A DNA stretch of 26,953 nt from an uncultured Lachnospiraceae bacterium (GTDB lineage Bacteria > Bacillota > Clostridia > Lachnospirales > Lachnospiraceae). The stretch lies in the NCBI GenBank assembly GCA_937885345.1, contig CAKZZH010000052.1:1-26953 (forward strand), given 5' to 3'. The position numbers were made by a program, and so were the translations under genes. This document shows, in pieces, positions 8,273 to 16,851 of this stretch. Each line of letters begins with the position of its first letter. Positions within the stretch are counted from its first letter, which is position 1. The notes below the pieces were generated by a model, which saw nothing but the letters and a program-made list of their open reading frames with translations, was not told the DNA's origin and did no database searches.

Positions 8273-9578
8273 CGCATATTACGATTGATACAAGAGAACC
8301 GATCGGCGCCGCCATCCCCATTGGGAAAAGAGTGTTTTTATACATAATGGAAGCGATATAAGAGAGCGGAATTCTGACGCACACAGCGGAAATACTGTTG
8401 TGCAGGAAAGAAATCCAGCTCTTGTCATATGCGGTAAAATATCCCGAAAAGCAGAAGTGGATTCCCGCAAAAATGCAGTCGGTAATATACGATCTAAGAT
8501 AACTTTCGCCGAGAAGATGTACCGTTTCATCTCCTGCGGCAAACAACGATATGATCTGAGGACAGAATATCTGAACGAACATATTAACCAGGATGCCGTA
8601 AACAATGCATATTATAAGGCCGTAGCGCAGTGCCTTTCTTGAGTTTTCATGAAGGCCGGCTCCGTTATTCTGTGCGGCGATCGCGGAAATGGAGGAGAGC
8701 ACCGCCGAATTGATGAGAAAGGCAATGCTTATCACTTTCTCGACAATGCCGACTGCGGTTGAACTCTCATAGCCTCTCATATTGGCAAACACCGTTATTA
8801 TCAGAAAGGCAACCTGGATAAAGCCGTCTTGAAGGGCAATCGGAGCACCGATTCTGAGTATTTTACCGATGATGGATGACGAGGGGCGAAGGTCTGTGCG
8901 TTCGATCGTAACCGGCTCTGACATACAGGCAAGGCTTTTTCTTAACATTATGACGGAGATCACAACAGATACGCCCTGAGCGATGACTGTTGCAAGAGCA
9001 GCTCCGCGCGCGCCCATATCCATACCTCCGACGAAGAGGAGATCCAGACCGACATTTAAGACACCGGAGACGGCAACGAAATACAAGGGGGATCTGGAAT
9101 TGCCCATTCCCCTGAATATGGAGGATACCACATTAAATGCCGTGATAAAGGGTATTCCGGCAAAACAGACAGTTATATAATCGAGCGTTCCTTCATATGC
9201 TTCGGCAGGAGTTTGAAGAAGGCTTAAAAAGGGCTTTCTGAGAAGAAGCGAGAGCGCGGTGATCACAGCCGCCGTGATCGAGAAGATCACAACTGCGTTT
9301 CCGATGATCCCGGAAGTGTCTTTGGAGCGGCCCGCTCCGATGGCGTGGCTTACCGATACGGTGATCCCCATCGTAAGACCGATCAGGATCACGGTCACCA
9401 TATGCATGGCCTGGGAGCCTATGCTTACTGCATCAACGGTCATGGGGTCGTTAAAGCGCCCAACCACGTACAGGTCGGCAAGTCCGTAGAATGTCTGCAG
9501 GAAAAACGCGATCACATACGGGATCGAGAAACTTATCATATTGCGAAGCATATTGCCCTTGGTCAAATCTCTGTTCAT
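8217..9578 (-). CDS. MATE-family multidrug/toxin efflux transporter
   Basis: Inner-membrane antiporter of 453 residues with about 12 helices, predicted to export cationic drugs or metabolites using Na+ or H+. The N-terminal DLTKGNMLR followed by helix 1 and DLYVVGRF is characteristic of the DinF/NorM-like MATE group. ATG 9578 is chosen because it gives the family's usual MxRDLTKG start. The ATG four codons upstream (9590) lies inside the promoter -10 box and would not be transcribed. No Shine-Dalgarno site precedes 9578, and the predicted transcription start falls at or next to it, so the mRNA looks leaderless. An internal ATG (9551) has AAGGG only 4 bases before it. The 3' end overlaps the kinase gene by 56 bases. 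Confidence 0.9.
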   Translation of the reverse strand: MNRDLTKGNMLRNMISFSIPYVIAFFLQTFYGLADLYVVGRFNDPMTVDAVSIGSQAMHMVTVILIGLTMGITVSVSHAIGAGRSKDTSGIIGNAVVIFSITAAVITALSLLLRKPFLSLLQTPAEAYEGTLDYITVCFAGIPFITAFNVVSSIFRGMGNSRSPLYFVAVSGVLNVGLDLLFVGGMDMGARGAALATVIAQGVSVVISVIMLRKSLACMSEPVTIERTDLRPSSSIIGKILRIGAPIALQDGFIQVAFLIITVFANMRGYESSTAVGIVEKVISIAFLINSAVLSSISAIAAQNNGAGLHENSRKALRYGLIICIVYGILVNMFVQIFCPQIISLFAAGDETVHLLGESYLRSYITDCIFAGIHFCFSGYFTAYDKSWISFLHNSISAVCVRIPLSYIASIMYKNTLFPMGMAAPIGSLVSIVICVIAYLSIRSRQKKAERLS

Positions 9579-9580
9579 AG

Positions 9581-9636
9581 CGATAATCATAGAGAATTAT
9601 TATCTGATTGTCAATCTTTTAACGCTATGATTATCG
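9581..9636. repeat. Perfect 12-bp inverted repeat across the divergent promoter region
   Basis: CGATAATCATAG (9581-9592) and CTATGATTATCG (9625-9636) are exact reverse complements separated by 32 bases, symmetric about 9608/9609. The left arm covers the MATE -10 box to the start of transcription. The right arm puts the same TATGAT hexamer on the plus strand facing the phosphodiesterase gene. This may be a pair of operator sites for one regulator, or a mirrored promoter pair. A smaller dyad, GATAAT-N11-ATTATC (9582-9604), lies within the left part. Confidence 0.6.
9586..9614 (-). promoter_or_regulatory. Strong sigma-A promoter for the MATE gene
   Basis: On the minus strand a perfect TTGACA (9614-9609), a 17-base spacer and TATGAT (9591-9586, 5 of 6) form a near-consensus promoter. 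The -10 box contains the upstream ATG and predicts transcription starting at about 9579-9578, the first base of the chosen start codon or its neighbour. Confidence 0.7.
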
Positions 9637-9654
9637 GGCTTTGTGTGGTAAAAT
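9604..9654 (+). promoter_or_regulatory. Promoter candidates for the c-di-GMP phosphodiesterase operon
   Basis: Two options are visible. The first is an extended -10, TGG-TAAAAT (9646-9654), with no -35, giving a start near 9661 and a leader of about 50 bases. The second is TATGAT in the right arm of the inverted repeat (9626-9631) with CTGATT (9604-9609, 3 of 6) 16 bases upstream. The second would share bases with the MATE -35 box, so the two promoters could not be occupied together. For the first, the repeat arm lies at the -35 position. Confidence 0.45.
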
Positions 9655-9710
9655 AATTGCTTAGATAGTGGATGCGTTTTTATTGAATCGAAGAAGTGGA
9701 GAATTACGAT

Positions 9711-11993
9711 ATGACACTAAGGTTTTTCATGCTTTTTGGAATAATTTCGGCGGTGCTTTTGATTGTGTGTATCGTGCGATCCTCTATGTCCAAGCGCCCG
9801 ATTTCAAAGCCGGTGACGGGACTGCTTCTATGTGTTCTTGTGGTGGTTGTCGGTAATATATTCATTGCGGTCACCGCAAGCGAGAAGCTTGCCTATGTCG
9901 GTTATATGTTATACCTTACCGGCACGGATGTAATGTTCTATTTCTTTGCTCATTTTTGCTGCGAATATTGTGAGATTAGTTTTAAAAAAACCTGGTCGCA
10001 GTATTTTATTATGTCCATCGTTATTCTGGACTTTTTCAGTGTTATCGTTAATCCGATGTTTCATCATGTCTTCGTTCTTGAAAAGATCGAGGTTACGGAC
10101 GGATTATATTATTCCCTTGTAAGCAATGCGTTCCACTATGTTCATCTGGCGATTAATTATATTCTTGCACTTTTCTGTTTTGCAATAATCCTTAAGAGTG
10201 CGATTAAATCCTCACATCTGGTGGCTAGCAAATACTGGATGATAATCATCCTTTTTGTGATAGTCGCAATCTGGGAAAGCTATTATATTTTCAGCAAAGA
10301 GCCGATTGATTCTTCCGTTATCGGCTACACCATTATGGCAATAATCATTTATTATTATGCGGTTCAGTACAGCCCGTTCAGGCTAAGGGACAGGATGCTC
10401 TCCGAGGTTATGGTCAAGCTCGAAGACGGTATTGTATTTTATAATATCGATGACAAGTGCACATATGTTAATGACAGCGCGCTTGACATTCTCGGCGAGG
10501 AAGAAGAGAACAAGGAAATGTTCGGTAATGCGCTTCTTGGTATTATTAATGACGAGGGATATATCAGGGAAGATGAGTATGAATGCAGCAGGATATATAC
10601 CGGAAGCGGAATCGAGAAATACCTTACGCTTTCATGGCACAGAATGTATGACAACCAGCAGAAACATATCGGCTCCTATATCAGTATTCATGACAGGACT
10701 CTTGAAGAGCATAAGATGAAGGAACAGATATATAAGTCCACGCATGATAATCTGACCGGTATCTACAATATGGAGTTTTTCTGCACGCAGGTAAGGAGGC
10801 GTCTTGAGGATAATCCCGACAGGGAGTACACAATGGTTGTTTCGGATATCTGTGAATTCAAACTGGTTAACGATGTATTCGGACATGATGCCGGAGACAG
10901 TATACTAATTCAGATAGCGGATTTTCTTCGCAAATACTGCATAGAAGATGATGTGTACGGAAGACTTTCCAATGACCGCTTTGCGCTTCTTATGCCTACT
11001 TCGGATTACAGTGATAAGAAATTTCTTGATCTTACCGTAGTCGATCCGCCCAAGGTTATGGGCAATGAACATCATCCGATCTATATTCAGATGGGTGTGT
11101 ACATGAATGTTGATAAGGACCTTTCGGCATATCAGATGATCGACAGGGCGTTTATGGCCCTTCACAGTATCAAAGGAGATATGGCGCAGAAGCTTGCATA
11201 TTACAACGACGATATCAGGAATTCGACAATCTGGCAGCAGAGTATCTGCGCTTCCCTCAAAGACGCGATTACCGCCGGAGATATTGTCCCTTATCTGCAG
11301 GCTCAGATTGACAGTCAGGGTAAAATGCGAGGCGCTGAGGTTCTTGTAAGATGGAATCATAAGACCGAAGGCTTCCTTCCTCCGGGCAAATTCATTCCCG
11401 TGCTCGAGGAACAGGGACTTATCATTCAGGTTGATAAGTTTATGTGGAGATCGGCATGTGAGATACTCAGAAGATGGACCGATAAAGGCGATTACAATAC
11501 ATATCTTTCGGTTAATATCTCACCCAGAGATTTCTATTTTGTAGATCTGCTTGAAACCTTTTCATCTCTTATCAAAGAATACGATCTGCACCCTTCAAGG
11601 CTCAGACTTGAGATTACCGAATCTGCTGTTATGGCCGATAAGAACAGTCGTTTCAGGGTTATGAAGAAGCTCAGAGAGTCGGGCTTTATACTTGAGATGG
11701 ACGATTTCGGTTCGGGCTATTCGTCGCTTAATATGCTTAAAGAGATGCCGATCGATGTTCTTAAGCTGGATATGGTATTCCTCAGAGAATCCGAGAATAT
11801 GGCAAGGAGCAGGGATATTATAGAGAGCATGGTAAGCCTGGCTCATAAGCTTGACCTTTCCGTTATCAATGAGGGTGTTGAAACGCAGGAGCAGGTCGAG
11901 TTCCTTAAGACTATCGGTACGGAAATGTTCCAGGGCTATTATTATTGCAGACCGCTTTCCGTGGACGAATTCGAATTAAAATACGATATGTAG
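9711..11993 (+). CDS. 7TM-PAS-degenerate GGDEF-EAL protein, predicted c-di-GMP phosphodiesterase
   Basis: Membrane signalling protein of 760 residues. ATG 9711 is chosen because GGAG lies 9 bases upstream; the GTG at 9696 has no good site. Residues 1-222 form about seven helices like the histidine-kinase N-terminal 7TM domain. A PAS-like segment (about 232-330) follows, then a GGDEF-fold domain (about 340-490) whose signature is SNDRF (420-424), so cyclase activity is unlikely. The EAL domain (about 512-758) keeps its key residues: EVL (E543), N602, LEITES (E634/E637), DDFG (D664/D665), K685, NEGVE (E721) and Q741. It should hydrolyse c-di-GMP to pGpG. A GTP-sensing role for the degenerate domain is possible. 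It heads an operon with the phosphodiester glycosidase gene 25 bases downstream. Confidence 0.9.
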   Translation: MTLRFFMLFGIISAVLLIVCIVRSSMSKRPISKPVTGLLLCVLVVVVGNIFIAVTASEKLAYVGYMLYLTGTDVMFYFFAHFCCEYCEISFKKTWSQYFIMSIVILDFFSVIVNPMFHHVFVLEKIEVTDGLYYSLVSNAFHYVHLAINYILALFCFAIILKSAIKSSHLVASKYWMIIILFVIVAIWESYYIFSKEPIDSSVIGYTIMAIIIYYYAVQYSPFRLRDRMLSEVMVKLEDGIVFYNIDDKCTYVNDSALDILGEEEENKEMFGNALLGIINDEGYIREDEYECSRIYTGSGIEKYLTLSWHRMYDNQQKHIGSYISIHDRTLEEHKMKEQIYKSTHDNLTGIYNMEFFCTQVRRRLEDNPDREYTMVVSDICEFKLVNDVFGHDAGDSILIQIADFLRKYCIEDDVYGRLSNDRFALLMPTSDYSDKKFLDLTVVDPPKVMGNEHHPIYIQMGVYMNVDKDLSAYQMIDRAFMALHSIKGDMAQKLAYYNDDIRNSTIWQQSICASLKDAITAGDIVPYLQAQIDSQGKMRGAEVLVRWNHKTEGFLPPGKFIPVLEEQGLIIQVDKFMWRSACEILRRWTDKGDYNTYLSVNISPRDFYFVDLLETFSSLIKEYDLHPSRLRLEITESAVMADKNSRFRVMKKLRESGFILEMDDFGSGYSSLNMLKEMPIDVLKLDMVFLRESENMARSRDIIESMVSLAHKLDLSVINEGVETQEQVEFLKTIGTEMFQGYYYCRPLSVDEFELKYDM

Positions 11994-12018
11994 CTTATAA
12001 AAATCTAAGAGGGTAATT

Positions 12019-13137
12019 ATGTCTAATTCAACGAAAAAGAAAAAGAACAAAACCGCCGCAGCGGTAGGGCGTGTTTTTATCGTGCTGGGAACCTTTCTGG
12101 CACTTGTTTTTGTGTGGCTTTATGTAACTATGTTTATTTTCTGTCACGGGCCGAGCGAATCGGGAAGAAATCTTTTTGTAAGTACCATAAGAGAGACCGG
12201 AGCACTCAGATTCCTTGCCAAATGGTATTTTTCGGAGGAAGAGATCCTTGCGATCACAAGTCAGGATTCCATGAAAGCCAATACCGAAGATACCAATACG
12301 GACCTTATCAATATCCAGCCCAAGGATGATGACGATGACCCGTCTGATACCAATAATACGAACGATGATCCTTACAAGGACAATTTTGATGAGAACGGAA
12401 TTGAGGTAATTAATATTGCCGGACGTTCTTTTGAAGCAAGGCTTATGAAGGTAAAAGACCCTTCAAAGGTATTTGTGGGAACGATATATCCCTGGAGAGA
12501 TCTGGGACTTACGCTTGATGAACTCTGTGCTCTTAACGACGCGATAGGCGGTGTTAACGGCGGAGAATACGAGTCCTCCGGTAATTCGGGCGGGAGTCCG
12601 ATTGGCGTGGTAGTAAGCAATGGACAGATTCAGTGGAATTCGCCGCAGTACGGTGACTGCCTTGTTGGTCTTACGAATGCGAATATCCTGTATATCAAGG
12701 ATATAAGCGGTTACAGCGCTGCACAGGTTGAGGCACTTGTTGCGGAGCAGGGCATCAGAGATGCCGTAACCTTTAAGGATCTTATCGACAGCAATGTTAA
12801 TCATTTTACCAAGCTGATCGTTAACGGCGTTGCTACGGAATTCTCCGGCAGTGGTTCGGGTGCAAACCCCAGAACCGCTATCGGTCAGAGAAGCGACGGA
12901 ACAATACTTCTTCTTACTTGTGACGGCAGAGGAGCGGGCGGACATATCGGTGCGACCGCAGCGGATATTATAGGAATAATGCAGGATTACGGGGCTGTTA
13001 ACGCAGCCAACCTTGACGGAGGAAGCTCAAGCTCGATGTATTACAACGGCGAATGGCTTCAGAATTCGGTTACTATGTATTATGCAACTTCCTCGTGGAG
13101 ACTCCCCGATGGATTTCTTGTAAAGGGGGCTGACTAA
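12019..13137 (+). CDS. Phosphodiester glycosidase (NAGPA-domain) protein, membrane anchored
   Basis: 372 residues with a basic start, one membrane helix (about 15-41), an acidic Asp/Asn-rich linker (about 90-125) and a C-terminal NAGPA/phosphodiester glycosidase domain (about 140-370). Family motifs are present: GVNGGEY (178-184), NPRTAIGQ (283-290), CDGR (301-304) and NLDGGSSSSM (331-340). The family hydrolyses sugar phosphodiesters. Bacterial members are linked to exopolysaccharide or wall glycopolymer processing, so it probably acts outside the cell. AGAGGG precedes the ATG. It follows the phosphodiesterase gene by 25 bases and directly abuts the next gene (TAA then ATG). Confidence 0.88.
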   Translation: MSNSTKKKKNKTAAAVGRVFIVLGTFLALVFVWLYVTMFIFCHGPSESGRNLFVSTIRETGALRFLAKWYFSEEEILAITSQDSMKANTEDTNTDLINIQPKDDDDDPSDTNNTNDDPYKDNFDENGIEVINIAGRSFEARLMKVKDPSKVFVGTIYPWRDLGLTLDELCALNDAIGGVNGGEYESSGNSGGSPIGVVVSNGQIQWNSPQYGDCLVGLTNANILYIKDISGYSAAQVEALVAEQGIRDAVTFKDLIDSNVNHFTKLIVNGVATEFSGSGSGANPRTAIGQRSDGTILLLTCDGRGAGGHIGATAADIIGIMQDYGAVNAANLDGGSSSSMYYNGEWLQNSVTMYYATSSWRLPDGFLVKGAD

Positions 13138-14301
13138 ATGGATAACAAGACGACATCCCAAAGCAGAACTCTATCCGGTAATGTGGTGGAGCGCGTTAAC
13201 AGAGGCGGCAAGAAAAAACATAAGCGTATTAATTTCTGGGCGATCTACATTCTTATCGTACTTATAGCCCTTGTCGTTATTGCGATATCGTGGGTAAAAA
13301 CCCGTCAGATAATGGTGGAATATGAGGAATCCCAGCCCGAGAATTATGTGGAAAAAATAATTGCCGACCTTTCGAAGGGCGATACAAGTTGCCTGGCTCA
13401 GACAAATGTTTCCAATAAGTTTGAGAACCTCGGAAGCACGGAGGAAATATTCAATTCCCTGGTTGCCGGAAGGACGCTTGGATATAAGAAGGTTGCTTCC
13501 GCAAACGGAGCGGCATATAACCTTCTTGCGGGAGATGAGACGATAGGCAAGATTGACCTTGTCGCAAAGGATCATGTTATAAAACTTCTCTTTGTAGATA
13601 TAGTTGACTGGGAACTTGAAAAGGTCGCCCTCAGCGTTAAGGACGGTACCAATGATATTAAAGTAACCGTTCCCGAGTCTTTTACCGTTACGGTTAACGG
13701 CGTGCAACTCGGAGAAGAAGAGATCACGGTCGGCCCTGTACAAATGGAAGGCTTTGAATATGCGGCGGAATATGTTGCGATTCCTTCTGTTGTAACTTAT
13801 GAGGTAAAGGACCTGTATGCGATACCTACGGTAACTGTTACCGATAATCTCGGTAATCCGGTCGATATGACAGGTGCGGATCTCTCGGATTATATCGCTA
13901 CTTTTGCAGTAAGTGAAATGCCTGAAGATCTGAAGACTCATGTTCTTAACGTAGCCATTGATTATTCGAATTTCTTCTCAAGAGATCTTCCGGGATGCTA
14001 TGATTCCACTGCATGCATTCAGCCGTATTTCCCTGAGGGCTCTTACTATATACAGATGGCGGAAATATATCGCCAGATGGATATGTGGATGTTCTCGAAG
14101 CATGAGACTCCGATCTTTTCTAATGAGACGGTTACGGACTACATAAGATACAGCGACGATCTCTTTACCGTAAGAGTTGCATTTGATAAATACATGCTTC
14201 TTGCCAACGGCTCCGAACGAACCGATGTGAACAATCAGATATATACCTATGTAGCAATTAACGGAAACTGGGTTATCGCAGACGTGCGAGATACACAGTA
14301 A
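13138..14301 (+). CDS. Unrecognised single-pass membrane protein with extracellular domains
   Basis: 387 residues; I do not recognise the family. There is a Lys/Arg-rich cytoplasmic start (24-30), one membrane helix (about 32-53) and a long outward-facing region. The middle (about 140-270) is rich in beta-prone Val/Thr/Gly stretches. The last 110 residues or so (Tyr- and Phe-rich, ending IYTYVAINGNWVIADV) have the feel of an NTF2-like fold, but this is only an impression. The ATG directly follows the stop of the phosphodiester glycosidase gene, so the two are almost certainly co-translated and may act as partners on the same envelope polymer. A strong hairpin terminator follows. Confidence 0.8.
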   Translation: MDNKTTSQSRTLSGNVVERVNRGGKKKHKRINFWAIYILIVLIALVVIAISWVKTRQIMVEYEESQPENYVEKIIADLSKGDTSCLAQTNVSNKFENLGSTEEIFNSLVAGRTLGYKKVASANGAAYNLLAGDETIGKIDLVAKDHVIKLLFVDIVDWELEKVALSVKDGTNDIKVTVPESFTVTVNGVQLGEEEITVGPVQMEGFEYAAEYVAIPSVVTYEVKDLYAIPTVTVTDNLGNPVDMTGADLSDYIATFAVSEMPEDLKTHVLNVAIDYSNFFSRDLPGCYDSTACIQPYFPEGSYYIQMAEIYRQMDMWMFSKHETPIFSNETVTDYIRYSDDLFTVRVAFDKYMLLANGSERTDVNNQIYTYVAINGNWVIADVRDTQ

Positions 14302-14334
14302 AATATTTTATTCAGGCTGCTTTATAGAATCAAT

Positions 14335-14392
14335 AAGGAGCGTACCCCATATATGATCGTTAGATTGATCATATACGGAGTACGCTCCTTTT
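14335..14392 (+). terminator. Long hairpin terminator, possibly bidirectional
   Basis: AAGGAGCGTAC (14335-14345) pairs perfectly with GTACGCTCCTT (14380-14390). The pairing continues inward to a TATATGATC/GATCATATA stem with two mismatches, about 25 bp in total around an 8-base loop, followed by TTTT (14389-14392). It ends the plus-strand operon. It also lies just past the phosphoketolase stop (14425) on the other strand, where the T-run is weaker (CTCCTTATTG). The stem is much longer than most intrinsic terminators. Confidence 0.75.
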
Positions 14393-14424
14393 ATGTTCCC
14401 GGTATCGGGAATATTATATTCGGA

Positions 14425-16794
14425 TTAGTGCCACTGCCAATCTTTAACGATAGGAAGGTCCTCGCCGTATTCGGAGATGTAAGCTTTGTGCTCAACGAGA
14501 ATGTCATTCATCTTCTGGATGAGATGGCTTCCCTTATTACCGAGCTGAGGAAGATACTTAATAGCAGCCTTTACAAGGTCGAATCTGTCAATCTTGTTCT
14601 GAACTCTCATATCGAAAGGAGTAGTGATCGTTCCTTCCTCGTGATAGCCATAAACATGAAGGTTACGATTCTCACGAAGGTAGGTGAGCTCGTGAACCAT
14701 GGTAGGATATCCGTGGAATGCGAATATAATGGGCTTATCCTTGGTAAAGATAGCATTGTAATCGGCATTGGTAAGGCCGTGAGGATGCTGCTCGTGTGAC
14801 TCAAGCTTCATAAGATCGACAACATTGACAAATCTTATCTTGAGTTCGGGGATATTGTCACGAAGGATTGTTGTAGCGGCAAGTGCCTCAAGTGTGGGTG
14901 TATCGCCACAGCAAGCCATTACTACATCGGGCTCTTCTCCGTCATCGTTGCTTGCCCACTCCCAAATGCTTACACCCTGTGTACAGTGCTTAACTGCCTG
15001 GTCCATGGTGAGCCACTGATGGCTGGGATGCTTGGATGCAACTATAACATTAACGTAGTTCTTGCTCTTGATACAGTGATCAAAGCAGGAAAGGAGGCAG
15101 TTGGCATCGGGCGGAAGGTACATTCTTACAACGTCTGCCTTCTTGTTTGCGATGTGATCGAGGAATCCGGGATCCTGGTGAGTGAATCCGTTGTGATCCT
15201 GCTGCCATACATTTGATGTAAGTATAAGGTTAAGAGATGCAATCTTCTGCCTCCAGGGAAGCGAATTGCACACCTTAAGCCATTTAGCATGCTGAGCTGC
15301 CATAGAGTCGACTACTCTGATGAAGGCTTCGTAACTTGCGAAGAAGCCGTGACGACCGGTAAGAAGATAACCCTCAAGCCAGCCTTCACACATATGCTCG
15401 GAAAGGTATGAATCCATGATCCTTCCGTCACTTGCAAGCTTGTCATCCGTATCAATGATCTCTGCGTTCCAGTCACGATTGGTTGCTTCAAATGCCTTGT
15501 AAAGTCTGTTGGACATTGATTCATCCGGTCCGAATATACGGAAGTTCTTAGAGTCTTTGTTGAGATTGAATACATCTCTTACATAGCCGCCAAGTTCAAG
15601 CATATCCTGAGCTATTGTCTCGCCGGGTTTCTCAACATTGACCGCATAATCCTTAAAATCAGGAAGTCTGAGTTCACGAAGAAGCTTACCGCCGTTGGCA
15701 TGGGGATTTGCCGATATTCTTGCATCACCCTTGGGAGGAAGCTCTCTAAGTTCGGGAATAAGTCTGTAATCATCATCAAAGAGTTCATCCGGCTTGTAAG
15801 ACTTGAGCCACTTCTCAAGAAGCTCCATATGCTCGGGCTTATCCATTGTAATGGGGACCTGATGTGCACGGAAGGAACCTTCGATCTGAAGTCCGTCAAC
15901 TTCCTTCGGACCTGTCCATCCCTTGGGGGTACGAAGAACGATCATAGGCCAGAAAGGTCTCTCGGTATTACCGTTTTCTCTGGCATCCTTCTGGATGCTC
16001 CTTATCTCTTCGATACACTTATCGAGTGCCTCAGCCATAAGTTTGTGCATTGTCATGGGATCATCTCCCTCGACAAAGTAAGGCTTCCAACCGCAACCAT
16101 GGAAGAAACTTTCAACCTCTTCATGAGAGATTCTCGCGAAAACGGTGGGGTTATTGATTTTATATCCGTTGAGATGGAGTATGGGAAGTACAGCTCCGTC
16201 AGATACGGGGTTGATGAATTTGTTTGAATGCCATGCAGTAGCAAGAGGGCCGGTCTCTGCCTCACCGTCACCTACGATGCAGGCTGTGATAAGGTCGGGA
16301 TTATCAAACACCGAACCGAAAGCATGAGCGATGGAGTAACCGAGCTCACCGCCTTCATTAATGGAACCGGGAGTCTCGGGAGCAACGTGGCTTGAGATAC
16401 CGCCGGGGAATGAGAACTGCTTGCAAAGGCGTTTCATACCTTCCTTGTCCTGACTTACATTGGGATATACCTCACTGTAAGTTCCTTCAAGGTATGAATT
16501 GGCAACAAAGAAGTTACCGCCGTGTCCGGGACCGGATATAAGGATCATATCAAGGTCATATTTCTTGATGGCACGGTTAAGGTGAACATATACAAAATTC
16601 TGTCCGGGAACCGTTCCCCAGTGTCCTACGATCTTTTTCTTAACCTGGTTTCTGGTGAGTGGTTCGCGAAGAAGAGGGTTATCCAGCATATAGAGCTGGG
16701 CTGCTGATAAATAGTTGGTGGCACGCCAGTAAGCGTCCATTTTCTTTAAGTAGTCCTCGGTAAGAGGCTGCTTTTCGATACAATCGACTGCCAT
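14425..16794 (-). CDS. xfp: Xylulose-5-phosphate/fructose-6-phosphate phosphoketolase
   Basis: ThDP-dependent cytoplasmic enzyme of 789 residues (family about 790-800) that cleaves xylulose 5-phosphate and/or fructose 6-phosphate with phosphate to acetyl phosphate plus glyceraldehyde 3-phosphate or erythrose 4-phosphate. Family signatures seen include GHWGTVPGQNF and GPGHGGN near the N-terminus, SYLEGTYSEVYP, FPGGISSHVAPETPGSINEGGELGY, the ThDP-binding GDGEAETGPLA, and LHLNGYKINNPTVFARIS. AAAGGAG lies 7 bases before the ATG. Single-gene unit with its own strong promoter. Acetyl phosphate kinase is not encoded in the window. Substrate preference between the two sugars cannot be told from sequence alone. 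Confidence 0.97.
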   Translation of the reverse strand: MAVDCIEKQPLTEDYLKKMDAYWRATNYLSAAQLYMLDNPLLREPLTRNQVKKKIVGHWGTVPGQNFVYVHLNRAIKKYDLDMILISGPGHGGNFFVANSYLEGTYSEVYPNVSQDKEGMKRLCKQFSFPGGISSHVAPETPGSINEGGELGYSIAHAFGSVFDNPDLITACIVGDGEAETGPLATAWHSNKFINPVSDGAVLPILHLNGYKINNPTVFARISHEEVESFFHGCGWKPYFVEGDDPMTMHKLMAEALDKCIEEIRSIQKDARENGNTERPFWPMIVLRTPKGWTGPKEVDGLQIEGSFRAHQVPITMDKPEHMELLEKWLKSYKPDELFDDDYRLIPELRELPPKGDARISANPHANGGKLLRELRLPDFKDYAVNVEKPGETIAQDMLELGGYVRDVFNLNKDSKNFRIFGPDESMSNRLYKAFEATNRDWNAEIIDTDDKLASDGRIMDSYLSEHMCEGWLEGYLLTGRHGFFASYEAFIRVVDSMAAQHAKWLKVCNSLPWRQKIASLNLILTSNVWQQDHNGFTHQDPGFLDHIANKKADVVRMYLPPDANCLLSCFDHCIKSKNYVNVIVASKHPSHQWLTMDQAVKHCTQGVSIWEWASNDDGEEPDVVMACCGDTPTLEALAATTILRDNIPELKIRFVNVVDLMKLESHEQHPHGLTNADYNAIFTKDKPIIFAFHGYPTMVHELTYLRENRNLHVYGYHEEGTITTPFDMRVQNKIDRFDLVKAAIKYLPQLGNKGSHLIQKMNDILVEHKAYISEYGEDLPIVKDWQWH

Positions 16795-16851
16795 GTAAAT
16801 CTCCTTTCAAAGGCTGAAACTGATCTGAATATACTAAATATTCGGTAACAG

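Noticed and set aside
11337..11345. EVL instead of EAL as a sign of an inactive phosphodiesterase
   Set aside because: The metal-binding Glu and all other catalytic residues are kept. The middle residue varies in active enzymes.
13171..13941. Minus-strand open frame of 256 codons opposite the unknown membrane protein
   Set aside because: The plus-strand gene has correct spacing, coupling and a membrane helix. The antisense frame has no start signal or domain.
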